From assembly GCA_022791495.1 (NCBI GenBank), contig JAAVZE010000074.1, positions 1 to 55,073 on the forward strand: 55,073 bases of DNA, read 5' to 3'. Below the pieces are notes generated by a model. That model was not told where the DNA came from, made no database searches, and saw only the letters and a program-made list of their open reading frames with translations. This document shows positions 16,493 to 25,700 of the stretch, piece by piece (position 1 is the first letter of the stretch; every line of letters begins with the position of its first letter). Both the position numbers and the translations under genes were made by a program. This DNA comes from Eubacterium sp. GTDB lineage: Bacteria; Bacillota; Clostridia; Lachnospirales; Lachnospiraceae.

Positions 16493-17533
16493 GTGATAAA
16501 AGCAGGTATTATCGGTTCCACCGGATATGCCGGACAGGAGCTTGTGAGATTATTGTTGCAGCACAAGGAGACAGAGATCATATGGTATGGTTCAAAAAGC
16601 TATGTGGATGAAAAATTCAGCCGTGTATTTGGCAATATGTTTCAGATCGTAGAAAATCTGTGCCAGGGGGATGATCTTCATGCCCTCTGCCAGGAGGCGG
16701 ATGTGATCTTTACAGCGACGCCCCAGGGCTATCTTGCCTCTGTGATTGATGAAGAGATCCTCAGTCATTGTAAAGTGATCGACCTGAGTGCGGATTTCCG
16801 GATCAAAGACGTGGCGGTGTATGAAAAATGGTATGGTATCCAGCATAAAAGCAGCCAGTTTATCGAGGAAGCAGTGTACGGGCTCTGTGAGCTGAACCGG
16901 GAGAAGATCAGGGGGGCGAGACTGGTAGCAAACCCAGGATGTTATCCCACTTGTTCCACCCTTGCCATAGCGCCTATGGTGAGGGAAGGATATATCGATA
17001 CGAAAACGCTGGTGATCGACGCCAAGTCCGGCACAAGTGGTGCCGGGAGGGGAGCAAAGGTGCCGAATCTTTATTGTGAAGTCAATGAAAATATCAAGGC
17101 ATACGGTGTGACCAGCCACAGACATACTCCGGAGATCGAAGAGCAGTTATCTTACGTAGCTGGAGAGCCTGTTATGCTGAATTTTACACCTCATCTGGTT
17201 CCCATGAACCGGGGTATTCTGATCACGGCTTATGCCAACCTTAAACCAGGCATTACAAAGGAAATGGTTTATGATGCTTATCAAAAAGCGTACAAAGAGG
17301 AGTATTTTGTCCGGGTTCTCGAAGAGGGAACCTGCCCGGAGACGAGATGGGTAGAAGGAAGTAATTTTGTTGATGTGTGCCCGAAAGTGGACGAGCGAAC
17401 CGGCCGGGTGATCATGATGGGAGCCATGGACAATATTACCAAGGGTGCCGCCGGACAGGCAGTCCAGAATATGAATATACTGTTCGGGCTGGAGGAGACA
17501 GAAGGGCTTCGTCTGGTTCCGGTATTTCCGTGA
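16493..17533 (+). CDS. argC: N-acetyl-gamma-glutamyl-phosphate reductase
   Basis: 346 residues, GTG start at 16493 with AGGAGG upstream. It reduces N-acetylglutamyl phosphate to the semialdehyde with NADPH, the third step of arginine synthesis. The N-terminal Rossmann motif is GSTGYAGQELVRLL and the active-site cysteine lies in ANPGCYPT (near residue 148). HRHTPEIEEQL and NFTPHLVPMNRGI are standard family blocks. Followed by argJ after a repeat-bearing 190-bp spacer. Confidence 0.97.
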   Translation: MIKAGIIGSTGYAGQELVRLLLQHKETEIIWYGSKSYVDEKFSRVFGNMFQIVENLCQGDDLHALCQEADVIFTATPQGYLASVIDEEILSHCKVIDLSADFRIKDVAVYEKWYGIQHKSSQFIEEAVYGLCELNREKIRGARLVANPGCYPTCSTLAIAPMVREGYIDTKTLVIDAKSGTSGAGRGAKVPNLYCEVNENIKAYGVTSHRHTPEIEEQLSYVAGEPVMLNFTPHLVPMNRGILITAYANLKPGITKEMVYDAYQKAYKEEYFVRVLEEGTCPETRWVEGSNFVDVCPKVDERTGRVIMMGAMDNITKGAAGQAVQNMNILFGLEETEGLRLVPVFP

Positions 17534-17539
17534 CAGTGT

Positions 17540-17700
17540 GACTAAAGTCGCGAAAGCGGTAGCGGCAAGTTTACTTGTCCGCTGACATTTGAGCGACGGA
17601 CATCATGAGTACGTAGCGAAGCGGAGTACGAATGTGCCTGTGCGAAGCACAGGGTCACACGTAGTAATTGATTGTTTGTGCCTGCGGCCTAAAGTTTGCA
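17540..17700. repeat. Intergenic repeat with GAA-loop hairpins (argC-argJ spacer)
   Basis: The spacer contains CCTGTGC-GAA-GCACAGG (17637-17653) and two direct GAGTACG words around a GCGAAGC core (17607-17631). A related block occurs before the Nudix gene (38155-38193). The frame through it is open and joins argJ, giving a false N-terminal extension. Confidence 0.55.
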
Positions 17701-17723
17701 GGTACGGGAAAGGTGTGGTTGTT

Positions 17724-18962
17724 ATGATAAAGCAGATCGATGGGGGCGTGACAGCAGCCCAGGGATTTCAGGCGGCAGGAGCAGCTGCCGGGATAAAATA
17801 TGAAAACAGGAAGGACATGGCCCTGGTGTACACCAGGGTGCCTGCGGTGGCTGCGGGGACTTTTACTACAAATGTAGTTAAGGCGGCTCCTGTGCTGTGG
17901 GACAAAGAGCTGATCGGAAAAAGCAAACCGTTTCATGCCGTCGTGCTGAACAGTGGTATTGCCAATGCCTGTACGGGAGAGGAAGGCAAAAAGAACAATG
18001 CCTGGATGGCGGCGGCGGTAGCGGAGGAATTGTCTGTCTCTACCCAGGAAGTTCTTACCTGTTCCACCGGTGTTATTGGAATGCAGCTGAATATGGGGCC
18101 GGTAAAGAAAGGTGCTAAATTGCTGAAGGAGGCTCTGTCAGATACGAGAGAGGCGGCCAGGGCAGCGGCAGAGGCGATCATGACCACAGATACCTGCCCG
18201 AAGGAGTGTGCGGCAGAATTCGAGGCAGAGGGAAAGAAAGTGATCGTCGGCGGTATGTCCAAGGGGTCCGGTATGATCCACCCCAATATGGCGACGATGT
18301 TAAGTGTGATAACCACAGACGCCTGCATTGGACAGGAGCTTCTTGCGGAGACACTCCGGAGTGTGGTGGGAGATACCTTCAATATGATCTCGGTGGACAG
18401 GGATACTTCTACCAATGACACCTGTATTGTGCTGGCAAACGGAATGTCAGGGATCCCTGAGATCAAGAAGGGGACAGAGGCATATGAAGCATTCCGGGAG
18501 GCGCTTCTGCATGTGGCGAGAGAGCTGGCAAAACAGATGGCAGGTGACGGCGAGGGCTGTACGAAGCTTCTAGAAGTAAAGGTGGAAAATGCGGTGACGG
18601 TGGAGGCGGCAAAACAGCTCAGTAAGTCTGTTATCACCTCTAATCTCGTTAAGACCGCTGTCTATGGAAGCGATGCTAACTGGGGAAGGATCCTCTGCGC
18701 TTTAGGGTATGCCGGGGTGAAATTTGATCCGGAGAAGGTGGATCTGACCATTTGTGCCGAAGGCGAAGAGGGCATGGAATCTATCGTGCTTGTAAAAGAC
18801 GGAGTGGCGACGGGTTACAGCGAAGAAGAAGCTACTAAGCTTCTCAGTCAGAGTGAGGTATCGGTGGTCTGTGATATGAAACAGGGAACTGCATCCGCTG
18901 TGGCGTGGGGATGTGATCTGACCTATGACTATGTGAAAATCAATGGGGATTACCGGTCTTAA
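17724..18962 (+). CDS. argJ: Glutamate N-acetyltransferase / acetylglutamate synthase (ArgJ)
   Basis: 412 residues from the ATG at 17724; 45 codons of upstream open frame come from the repeat spacer and are rejected. ArgJ moves the acetyl group from N-acetylornithine to glutamate, which makes the pathway cyclic; some members also use acetyl-CoA. The self-cleavage site is intact: KGSGMIHPNMAT-ML, with T191 as the new N-terminal nucleophile of the beta chain. CSTGVIG (oxyanion region), SVDRDTSTNDT and SDANWGRILCALG are typical. Order argC-J-B-D is the usual one. Whether it is mono- or bifunctional cannot be told here. Confidence 0.96.
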   Translation: MIKQIDGGVTAAQGFQAAGAAAGIKYENRKDMALVYTRVPAVAAGTFTTNVVKAAPVLWDKELIGKSKPFHAVVLNSGIANACTGEEGKKNNAWMAAAVAEELSVSTQEVLTCSTGVIGMQLNMGPVKKGAKLLKEALSDTREAARAAAEAIMTTDTCPKECAAEFEAEGKKVIVGGMSKGSGMIHPNMATMLSVITTDACIGQELLAETLRSVVGDTFNMISVDRDTSTNDTCIVLANGMSGIPEIKKGTEAYEAFREALLHVARELAKQMAGDGEGCTKLLEVKVENAVTVEAAKQLSKSVITSNLVKTAVYGSDANWGRILCALGYAGVKFDPEKVDLTICAEGEEGMESIVLVKDGVATGYSEEEATKLLSQSEVSVVCDMKQGTASAVAWGCDLTYDYVKINGDYRS

Positions 18963-18994
18963 TCTTATAAGAACAGGAAAGGTTATGAAAAAAA

Positions 18995-19948
18995 ATGGAA
19001 GAATTTATGCATGAGGTGCTGATCAAGGCGGAGACCCTGATCGAAGCGCTTCCTTATATCAGGGATTTTAATAATAAAAAAGTAGTAGTAAAATATGGTG
19101 GCAGCGCCATGCTGGATGAAAAACTCCAGCAGAGTGTGATCAAAGATGTTGCCCTGCTGAAGCTGGTGGGAATGAAGCCGATCATCGTTCATGGCGGCGG
19201 AAAGGAGATCAGCAAGTGGGTGAAGCTCATGGGCAAAGAGCCGGAGTTTGTTGAGGGACTCCGGGTGACGGATGATGACACCATGGAAGTGGCGGAGATG
19301 GTGTTAAATAAGGTAAACAAACATCTGGTGCAGATGATGGAGAAGTTAGGCGTCCGGGCTGCCGGAATCAGCGGAAAGGATGGCGGCACGATCCACTGTG
19401 ATAAAAAAATGGTGAATGGCAGGGATATCGGTTATGTGGGAGATGTAAAGGAAGTAAACTGCGAGCTCATCGATACGCTTTTGGAAAATGATTTTGTACC
19501 GATCATCGCTCCCATCGGTCTCGGCGATGATTTTAAGTCCTATAACATCAATGCCGACGATGCGGCATGTGCTATCGCCAAATCCATTAAAGCAGAAAAA
19601 CTTGCCTTTATGACAGATATAGAAGGGGTGTGCCGGGATGCCGGAGATCCCTCTACGCTGATGTCCGTGCTGACACTGGATGAGGCAAATAAGCTAATCG
19701 AGGACGGTTTTATCGGCGGCGGTATGCTTCCTAAGCTGAGAAACTGTATTGATGCGGTAGAAGGCGGCGTGAGCCGGGTTCATATCCTTGATGGGCGGAG
19801 GGACCACTGCCTTCTTCTTGAGTTCTATACGAAAAAAGGAATCGGGACGGCGATCATCAATAACGAAGAGAATCTGTATGCCCATGAAACAGAGCAATAT
19901 GACAGAATAAGTGAGGTTAGACGAGATGATGAAAAACAGCATAGATGA
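18995..19948 (+). CDS. argB: Acetylglutamate kinase
   Basis: 317 residues from 18995, or 313 from the in-frame ATG at 19007, which has GGAAG at a better distance; the start is not settled. It phosphorylates N-acetylglutamate, the second step of arginine synthesis. Amino-acid kinase motifs seen: [47 protein letters not shown] and [10 protein letters not shown]. The KVNKHLVQ region is present, but the long N-terminal helix of arginine-inhibited hexameric kinases is only partly visible. It overlaps argD by 23 bp. Confidence 0.96.
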   Translation: MEEFMHEVLIKAETLIEALPYIRDFNNKKVVVKYGGSAMLDEKLQQSVIKDVALLKLVGMKPIIVHGGGKEISKWVKLMGKEPEFVEGLRVTDDDTMEVAEMVLNKVNKHLVQMMEKLGVRAAGISGKDGGTIHCDKKMVNGRDIGYVGDVKEVNCELIDTLLENDFVPIIAPIGLGDDFKSYNINADDAACAIAKSIKAEKLAFMTDIEGVCRDAGDPSTLMSVLTLDEANKLIEDGFIGGGMLPKLRNCIDAVEGGVSRVHILDGRRDHCLLLEFYTKKGIGTAIINNEENLYAHETEQYDRISEVRRDDEKQHR

Positions 19949-21116
19949 GGCAGAAATTTACCTGATCCATTCCTACAACCGGTATCCGGTGGAGCTGGAT
20001 CACGGACAGGGGGTATACCTGTTTGATACGGAGGGAAAAAAATACCTTGATTTTGGCGGCGGCATCGCCGTATGTGCCCTTGGCTACAGCGATGAGGAAT
20101 TTAAAGAGGCGCTGAAAGAACAGATTGACAAGGGACTGCATTTTTCCAATTACTTTTATTCAGAGCCTTTAAAGAAGGCCGCGCAGGGACTGGCAAAGGC
20201 TACGGGCCTGGACAAGGTATTTATGGCAAACAGTGGAACAGAGGCGAATGAAGGCGCTTTGAAGCTGGCGAGAAAATATGCCTTGATGAAAGGATATACG
20301 GACCGGACGGAGATCGTCTCCATGAATAAGGCGTTCCATGGAAGAAGTATGGGAGCGTTGTCCGTGACGGGGACCAAGAAATACCGGGAACCCTTTGAAC
20401 CGCTGATCTCCGGAGTCAGCTTTGCTGATTATAATGACTTGAAGAGTGTGGAGCAGAGTATATCAGACAAAACATATGCAGTCATCCTGGAGGCAGTCCA
20501 GGGTGAGGGCGGCATCTATCCGGCGGAAGAAACATTTCTGAAAGGCATCCGCGAGCTCTGCCACAAGCATGATATCATGATGATCTGCGATGAGATCCAA
20601 TGTGGCATGGGACGTACGGGAAAGATGTTCGCCTATGAAAATTACGGCATAAAGCCGGATATCGTCACGATGGCGAAAGGAATCGGAAATGGCATCACCG
20701 TGGGCGCTATTGCGGCGACGGAAGAGGTGGCAAAGGCATTAGTACCAGGAGACCACGGTACGACCTTTGGCGGAAATCCCCTTGCCTGTACTGCCGTCGT
20801 CAAGTCTCTGGAAATTTTTGAGAAAAAGAAGATTCTGGAACATGTAAATTCCATGGGAAAATATCTTGAGGACAAACTCTCCGGGCTTGTGGAATCATAT
20901 GCTGTGGCGAAGGAGACGAGAGGACTTGGCTTGATGCAGGGGCTGGAGTGCGATGCGCCGGTGGGAGAACTCTGCAGTAAGGCGCTGGAAAAGGGATTGA
21001 TTCTGATGAGCGCCGGAACCAATGTGATTCGTTTTGTTCCTCCGCTGGTGGTAGAGAAATGTCACATCGATGAAATGACAGGAATTCTCGAACAGATCCT
21101 TTCAGAATATGAGTAG
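19926..21116 (+). CDS. argD: Acetylornithine aminotransferase
   Basis: 396 residues from the ATG at 19926 (GAGG nine bases upstream; a GTG at 19911 is possible). A class-III PLP aminotransferase that makes N-acetylornithine from the semialdehyde, fourth step of the pathway. Seen: [46 protein letters not shown], the [14 protein letters not shown]-ring block, the Schiff-base lysine in TMAKGIGNG, and [12 protein letters not shown]. Last gene of the arg unit. Confidence 0.96.
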   Translation: MMKNSIDEAEIYLIHSYNRYPVELDHGQGVYLFDTEGKKYLDFGGGIAVCALGYSDEEFKEALKEQIDKGLHFSNYFYSEPLKKAAQGLAKATGLDKVFMANSGTEANEGALKLARKYALMKGYTDRTEIVSMNKAFHGRSMGALSVTGTKKYREPFEPLISGVSFADYNDLKSVEQSISDKTYAVILEAVQGEGGIYPAEETFLKGIRELCHKHDIMMICDEIQCGMGRTGKMFAYENYGIKPDIVTMAKGIGNGITVGAIAATEEVAKALVPGDHGTTFGGNPLACTAVVKSLEIFEKKKILEHVNSMGKYLEDKLSGLVESYAVAKETRGLGLMQGLECDAPVGELCSKALEKGLILMSAGTNVIRFVPPLVVEKCHIDEMTGILEQILSEYE

Positions 21117-21214
21117 TTTCTGCTGCGCCGGGTCAGCCCGACGGAGCCGTTGATCTAAAAACTGCCATCTAACGTCATAATGTTATACTATATGGCGTGG
21201 ATGGCTGTTATGCT

Positions 21215-22348
21215 TTACTGAATGATGATGCTGGCGCACTCCAGATCATCAGCCAGATTATATACGTTTCCGGTTTTTAAACCGACTACGGTTGGCCTTA
21301 GGACAGAGTGCTTGTTATTCTTAACCACCCGGGCATCCTCCCCGATGCTGAGTGTCACAGTGGAATTTACCGGGTATAGGATAACACTTTCAAGAAAACA
21401 TTTCATGGCGGAGATGTCAAGTTCCTCTGTCATGGACATAATCATCTCCACGGCGGTACGCTGTGAAAATGATTTTTTGTAAGGGCGCTCTGTCACGAGA
21501 GCATCGTATACATCTGTCACAGAAAGAATTTTAGCATAGGGAACAATCTTTTCTGAGGTGCATCCAAGAGGATACCCCTTACCATTCATTTTTTCATGGT
21601 GCTGCAGCACCGAAAGAGAAATAATATTTGAAATTTCTTTTTTTCCCTTTAAAATTTCATAGCCAAGAGTGGAGTGGGACTTCATGATAGCAAATTCTTC
21701 GTCGCTTAATCTAGCCGGTTTATTCAGTATTTCCAGCGGGATTTTAGATTTACCCATGTCATGGAGCAGTCCGGCGATCCCGATATCGTATACTTCTTTT
21801 TGTGATAGTCCTTTGTTTCGGGCAATGACCATAGATAGTGTAGCCACATCCACACTGTGTTTAAAGGTGTATTCATCACTGGTCTTTAACGCGCTGATAT
21901 CTACGGCCAGAGCATCGTTGTCATCGATGGCTTTCATTAGATCTGCTGTGATCTTATTGGCGGTATTGGTAAACTGCTCCGAGCTGGAATTGTTATAGAG
22001 ATATTGTATTCCCTCAGAGACACGTTTTTTTACACTTTCGGTAAGTTTGACCTTAGCAGGATCTTTCGTTTTGTATTTTTCTATATTTTTGCACACAAAA
22101 TCAGGCAGGGGAGGTTCCTGCCTGTCAGGCTCTGGATCATCTTCCCCTTCCTGTATGTATACACCAGTGATTCCGCGCTTTTTCATTCCATCAATAAGAA
22201 ACTCGTCCAACAGGGTGCCGCGGGCAATCAGTGTGCGGTCCATTCGGTCTTTGATCGTCTGATCTATCTTCATCCCCTCTTTCAAGGCACTAATGCGTAC
22301 AAAATAACGTCTAATCAATCCATCCACCACCATTTTTTCGTGTATCAA
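21215..22348 (-). CDS. HD-GYP domain protein, probable cyclic-di-GMP phosphodiesterase
   Basis: 377 residues if started at the TTG at 22348; neither it nor the in-frame ATG at residue 6 has a clear ribosome site, so the start is uncertain. The N-terminal ~130 residues resemble the DUF3391-like region preceding HD-GYP domains. The HD-GYP core follows: HSVDVATLSMVIA, HDMGKSKIP, HHEKMNGKGYP (GYP motif intact) and DVYDALVTERPYK. Such proteins linearise cyclic-di-GMP in the cytoplasm. Residues ~330-377 form a short beta-rich tail. It is divergent from gltB with about 375 bp between; no functional link is evident. Confidence 0.9.
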   Translation of the reverse strand: MIHEKMVVDGLIRRYFVRISALKEGMKIDQTIKDRMDRTLIARGTLLDEFLIDGMKKRGITGVYIQEGEDDPEPDRQEPPLPDFVCKNIEKYKTKDPAKVKLTESVKKRVSEGIQYLYNNSSSEQFTNTANKITADLMKAIDDNDALAVDISALKTSDEYTFKHSVDVATLSMVIARNKGLSQKEVYDIGIAGLLHDMGKSKIPLEILNKPARLSDEEFAIMKSHSTLGYEILKGKKEISNIISLSVLQHHEKMNGKGYPLGCTSEKIVPYAKILSVTDVYDALVTERPYKKSFSQRTAVEMIMSMTEELDISAMKCFLESVILYPVNSTVTLSIGEDARVVKNNKHSVLRPTVVGLKTGNVYNLADDLECASIIIQ

Positions 22349-22532
22349 TTATTCATATATCCGAAGTGTATAGTATAAATTATATATCGGCAGAAATGGA
22401 AATATTATGAATATGGCAAGAAAGTTTTATTTTATTGAAAGTTTTGTAAAAAAAGAAAAATAAAGAAAATTGGTTTATAAACTTTATTTTATAAAGTTAC
22501 AAAAAGAATTTATTAAAAAAACAAAAAAGAAC

Positions 22533-22561
22533 TTGAAATGTCATAAAAAATATTGTATAAT
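22533..22561 (+). promoter_or_regulatory. gltB operon promoter
   Basis: TTGAAA (22533-22538), 17-bp spacer, TATAAT (22556-22561), near consensus in AT-rich DNA. The predicted start (~22567) falls immediately before the leader terminator. Nothing else was recognised in 22349-22532 apart from AT-rich sequence. Confidence 0.8.
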
Positions 22562-22565
22562 GCAT

Positions 22566-22625
22566 TCAGACAAAGGTGTCAGAGAAGAAATACATACCCA
22601 AAGTGTTTCTTTCTGGCACCTTTTT
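22566..22625 (+). promoter_or_regulatory. gltB leader attenuator: terminator overlapped by an ANTAR-like hexaloop hairpin
   Basis: Terminator: 22572-22593 pairs with 22603-22623 (about 20 bp, 9-nt loop), followed by T5. Alternative hairpin: 22566-22571 with 22578-22583 (one A-A mismatch) closing a six-base loop AAAGGT with A at position 1 and G at 4, the base pattern ANTAR proteins recognise. It uses the terminator's 5' arm, so the two exclude each other. Only one hexaloop is seen; known ANTAR targets have two. Confidence 0.6.
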
Positions 22626-22723
22626 GTTTCTATGGAGACAGAAAGAGTCAAAACAAATACGCATTTTTTCCAGGGTATGGTGATGTGGATCTTGTGTAGA
22701 TGCGTGAGAATGGAGGAATCAGT

Positions 22724-25700
22724 ATGAGTGGCCAATATGTAGAGGAGACAAAAAGAAAAGCCATTGGTATGTATGATCCAAGCTTTGAACATGATAACTG
22801 CGGGATTGGAGCAATCGTTAATATTAAAGGAAAGAAAACTCATGACACAGTAAAAAATGCATTGGAGATCGTGGCTCATTTAGAGCACAGAGCTGGTAAG
22901 GACGGGGAAGGAAAGACAGGAGACGGCGTTGGGATCCTGCTTCAGATCTCCCACAAGTTCTTTCAGAAGGTGGCGGCTGGTATGGGCATTGAGATCGGTG
23001 AAGAGAGAGAGTATGGTGTTGGTATGTTTTTCTTTCCTCAGGATGAGCTCAAACGCAGCCAGGCAAAGAAAATGTTTGAGACCATCGTGGATAAAGAGGG
23101 ACTGGAATTTCTGGGCTGGCGTGAGGTTCCCATCTCGCCCCGTATCCTGGGAAAAGCAGCGTTGGAGTGTATGCCGTATATCATGCAGTGTTTTATAAAA
23201 AAACCAGCAGAGATAGAAAAGGGGCTGGAGTTCGACCGAAAACTCTATATCGCCCGCCGGGTGTTTGAGCAGTCCAATGAAAATACCTATGTGGTATCTC
23301 TTTCCAGCCGCACCATTGTATATAAAGGAATGTTTCTGGTGGCACAGCTGAGGCAGTTTTTTGATGATCTGCAGGATCCGGACTACGAATCTGCCATCGC
23401 CATGGTTCACTCCCGTTTCAGCACCAATACCCAGCCGAGCTGGCAGCGCGCTCATCCGAACCGCTTCATCGTACACAATGGTGAGATCAATACCATCCGT
23501 GGAAATGCGGATAAAATGCTTGCCAGAGAAGAGACGATGGAATCGGATCATCTGACCGGAGAGCTTCATAAGGTGCTTCCGGTGGTAAATACCGAGGGGT
23601 CTGATTCAGCTATGCTGGACAATACGCTGGAATTTCTGGTGATGAGCGGCATGGAGCTTCCTCTTGCTGTCATGATCACGATACCGGAGCCCTGGGCAAA
23701 TAATCGATATATCAGTGATAAGAAAAAGGATTTTTACCAGTATTATGCCACGATGATGGAGCCCTGGGATGGGCCCGCCTCCATTCTGTTTTCCGACGGA
23801 GATATCATGGGAGCAGTGTTGGACCGCAATGGACTTCGCCCGTCCCGTTATTATATCACTGATGACGATCAGCTGATCCTATCCTCCGAGGTAGGAGTTA
23901 TGCCAATAAGTGAAGAACATGTGGTGAAAAAGGACCGGCTGCGTCCGGGAAAAATGCTTTTAGTGGACACGGTGAAAGGTGAGTTGATCGATGACGATGA
24001 ACTGAAAGAGACCTTTGCTTCAAAACAGCCTTACGGAGAGTGGCTGGATACCAATCTCGTATCTCTGAAAGATCTTCAGATTCCGAATAAACGGATCGAG
24101 ACTTACGATCCGGAGGAGAGCCTGCGGCTTCAAAAGGCATTTGGTTATACCTATGAAGAAGTAAAATCTGCTATCCTTCCCATGGCAAAAAATGGTTCTG
24201 AGCCCATCGCAGCGATGGGACATGACACACCGCTGGCGGCGCTGAGTGGTCAGCCCCAGCCTTTGTATAATTATTTTAAACAACGTTTTGCCCAGGTGAC
24301 CAATCCGCCTATCGATGCCATCCGGGAAGAGGTTGTGACCTCTACTACAGTATACATTGGGGATGCGGGAAATCTGCTGGAAGAGAAGGCAGAAAACTGC
24401 CATTCACTCAAGATTGACGATCCAATTCTTACAAATATCGACCTTCTTAAGATCAAGTCCATGCAGGTACCAGGTTTTAAAGTGGCGGTTATTCCCATCA
24501 CCTACTATAAAAATACTTCCCTGGAAAAGGCGATCCACCGCCTTTATCTGGAAGCAGACCGGGCATATAAGGATGGTGCTAATATCCTGATCCTATCCGA
24601 CCGGGGGGTGGATGAGAACCATGTGGCGATCCCGGCACTTCTGGCGGTATCTGCCATGCAGCAGCATCTGGTCAATACGAAGAAGCGCACCTCCCTTTCC
24701 ATGATCTTAGAGAGTGCGGAACCAAGAGAGGTGCATCATTTTGCGACGCTGCTTGGATTTGGTGCCACCGCCGTCAATCCTTACCTTGCTCTGGATACGA
24801 TCCGCGGTCTGATTGATAACCATGTGCTGGATAAGGATTATTATGTAGCAGTGAACGATTATAATTCTGCGGTTCTTCACGGAATTGTAAAGATTGCTTC
24901 CAAAATGGGTATTTCTACGATTCAGTCTTATCAGGGAGCCAAAATTTTTGAAGCGGTGGGATTGTCGAAAAAGCTGATCGATCCCTACTTTACCGGAACC
25001 GTTTCCAGAATCGGCGGACTGGATATCGAGGACATTCAGAACCAGGTCGAGATGCTTCATGATAAAGCATTTGATCCGCTGGAACTGGGTACAGATATCA
25101 CTCTTGACAGTATTGGAAACCACAAGAGCCGCAGCGGAAAAGAAGAGCACCTCTATAATCCAAAGACCATTCATCTTCTGCAGGAGGCGACAAGAACCGG
25201 TGACTATAAGAAATTCAAGGAGTACTCCCATGAGATCGACCGTGAAGACCTTTACGTGAACTTAAGAAGTCTCCTTGACTTTAACTTCCCGAAGAAGGGG
25301 ATCGCCCTTTCTAAAGTGGAGAGTGTGGAGGAGATCGTGAAACGCTTTAAGACCGGAGCGATGTCTTACGGCTCTATTTCCCAGGAGGCCCATGAGACCC
25401 TTGCTATCGCCATGAACCGGCTTCACGGAAAATCCAACAGCGGTGAGGGAGGAGAGAGCCTGGAACGCCTCACCGTGGGAAAAGACGGATTAAACCGCTG
25501 TTCTGCCATCAAGCAGGTGGCTTCAGGACGCTTTGGTGTGACCTCCAGATATCTGGTCAGCGCAAAGGAGATCCAGATCAAGATGGCGCAGGGGGCCAAG
25601 CCAGGAGAGGGTGGACATCTGCCGGGGAAAAAAGTGTATCCCTGGGTGGCAAAGACGAGACATTCCACACCGGGAGTATCTCTGATTTCTCCTCCGCCAC

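Noticed and set aside
17589-17723. 45-residue N-terminal extension of ArgJ
   Set aside because: Encoded by the intergenic repeat; the normal ArgJ start is at 17724 with its own ribosome site.
22380-22723. T-box or other tRNA-sensing leader before gltB
   Set aside because: Predicted transcript begins just before the terminator, leaving no room for a T-box, and the T-box core sequence is absent.
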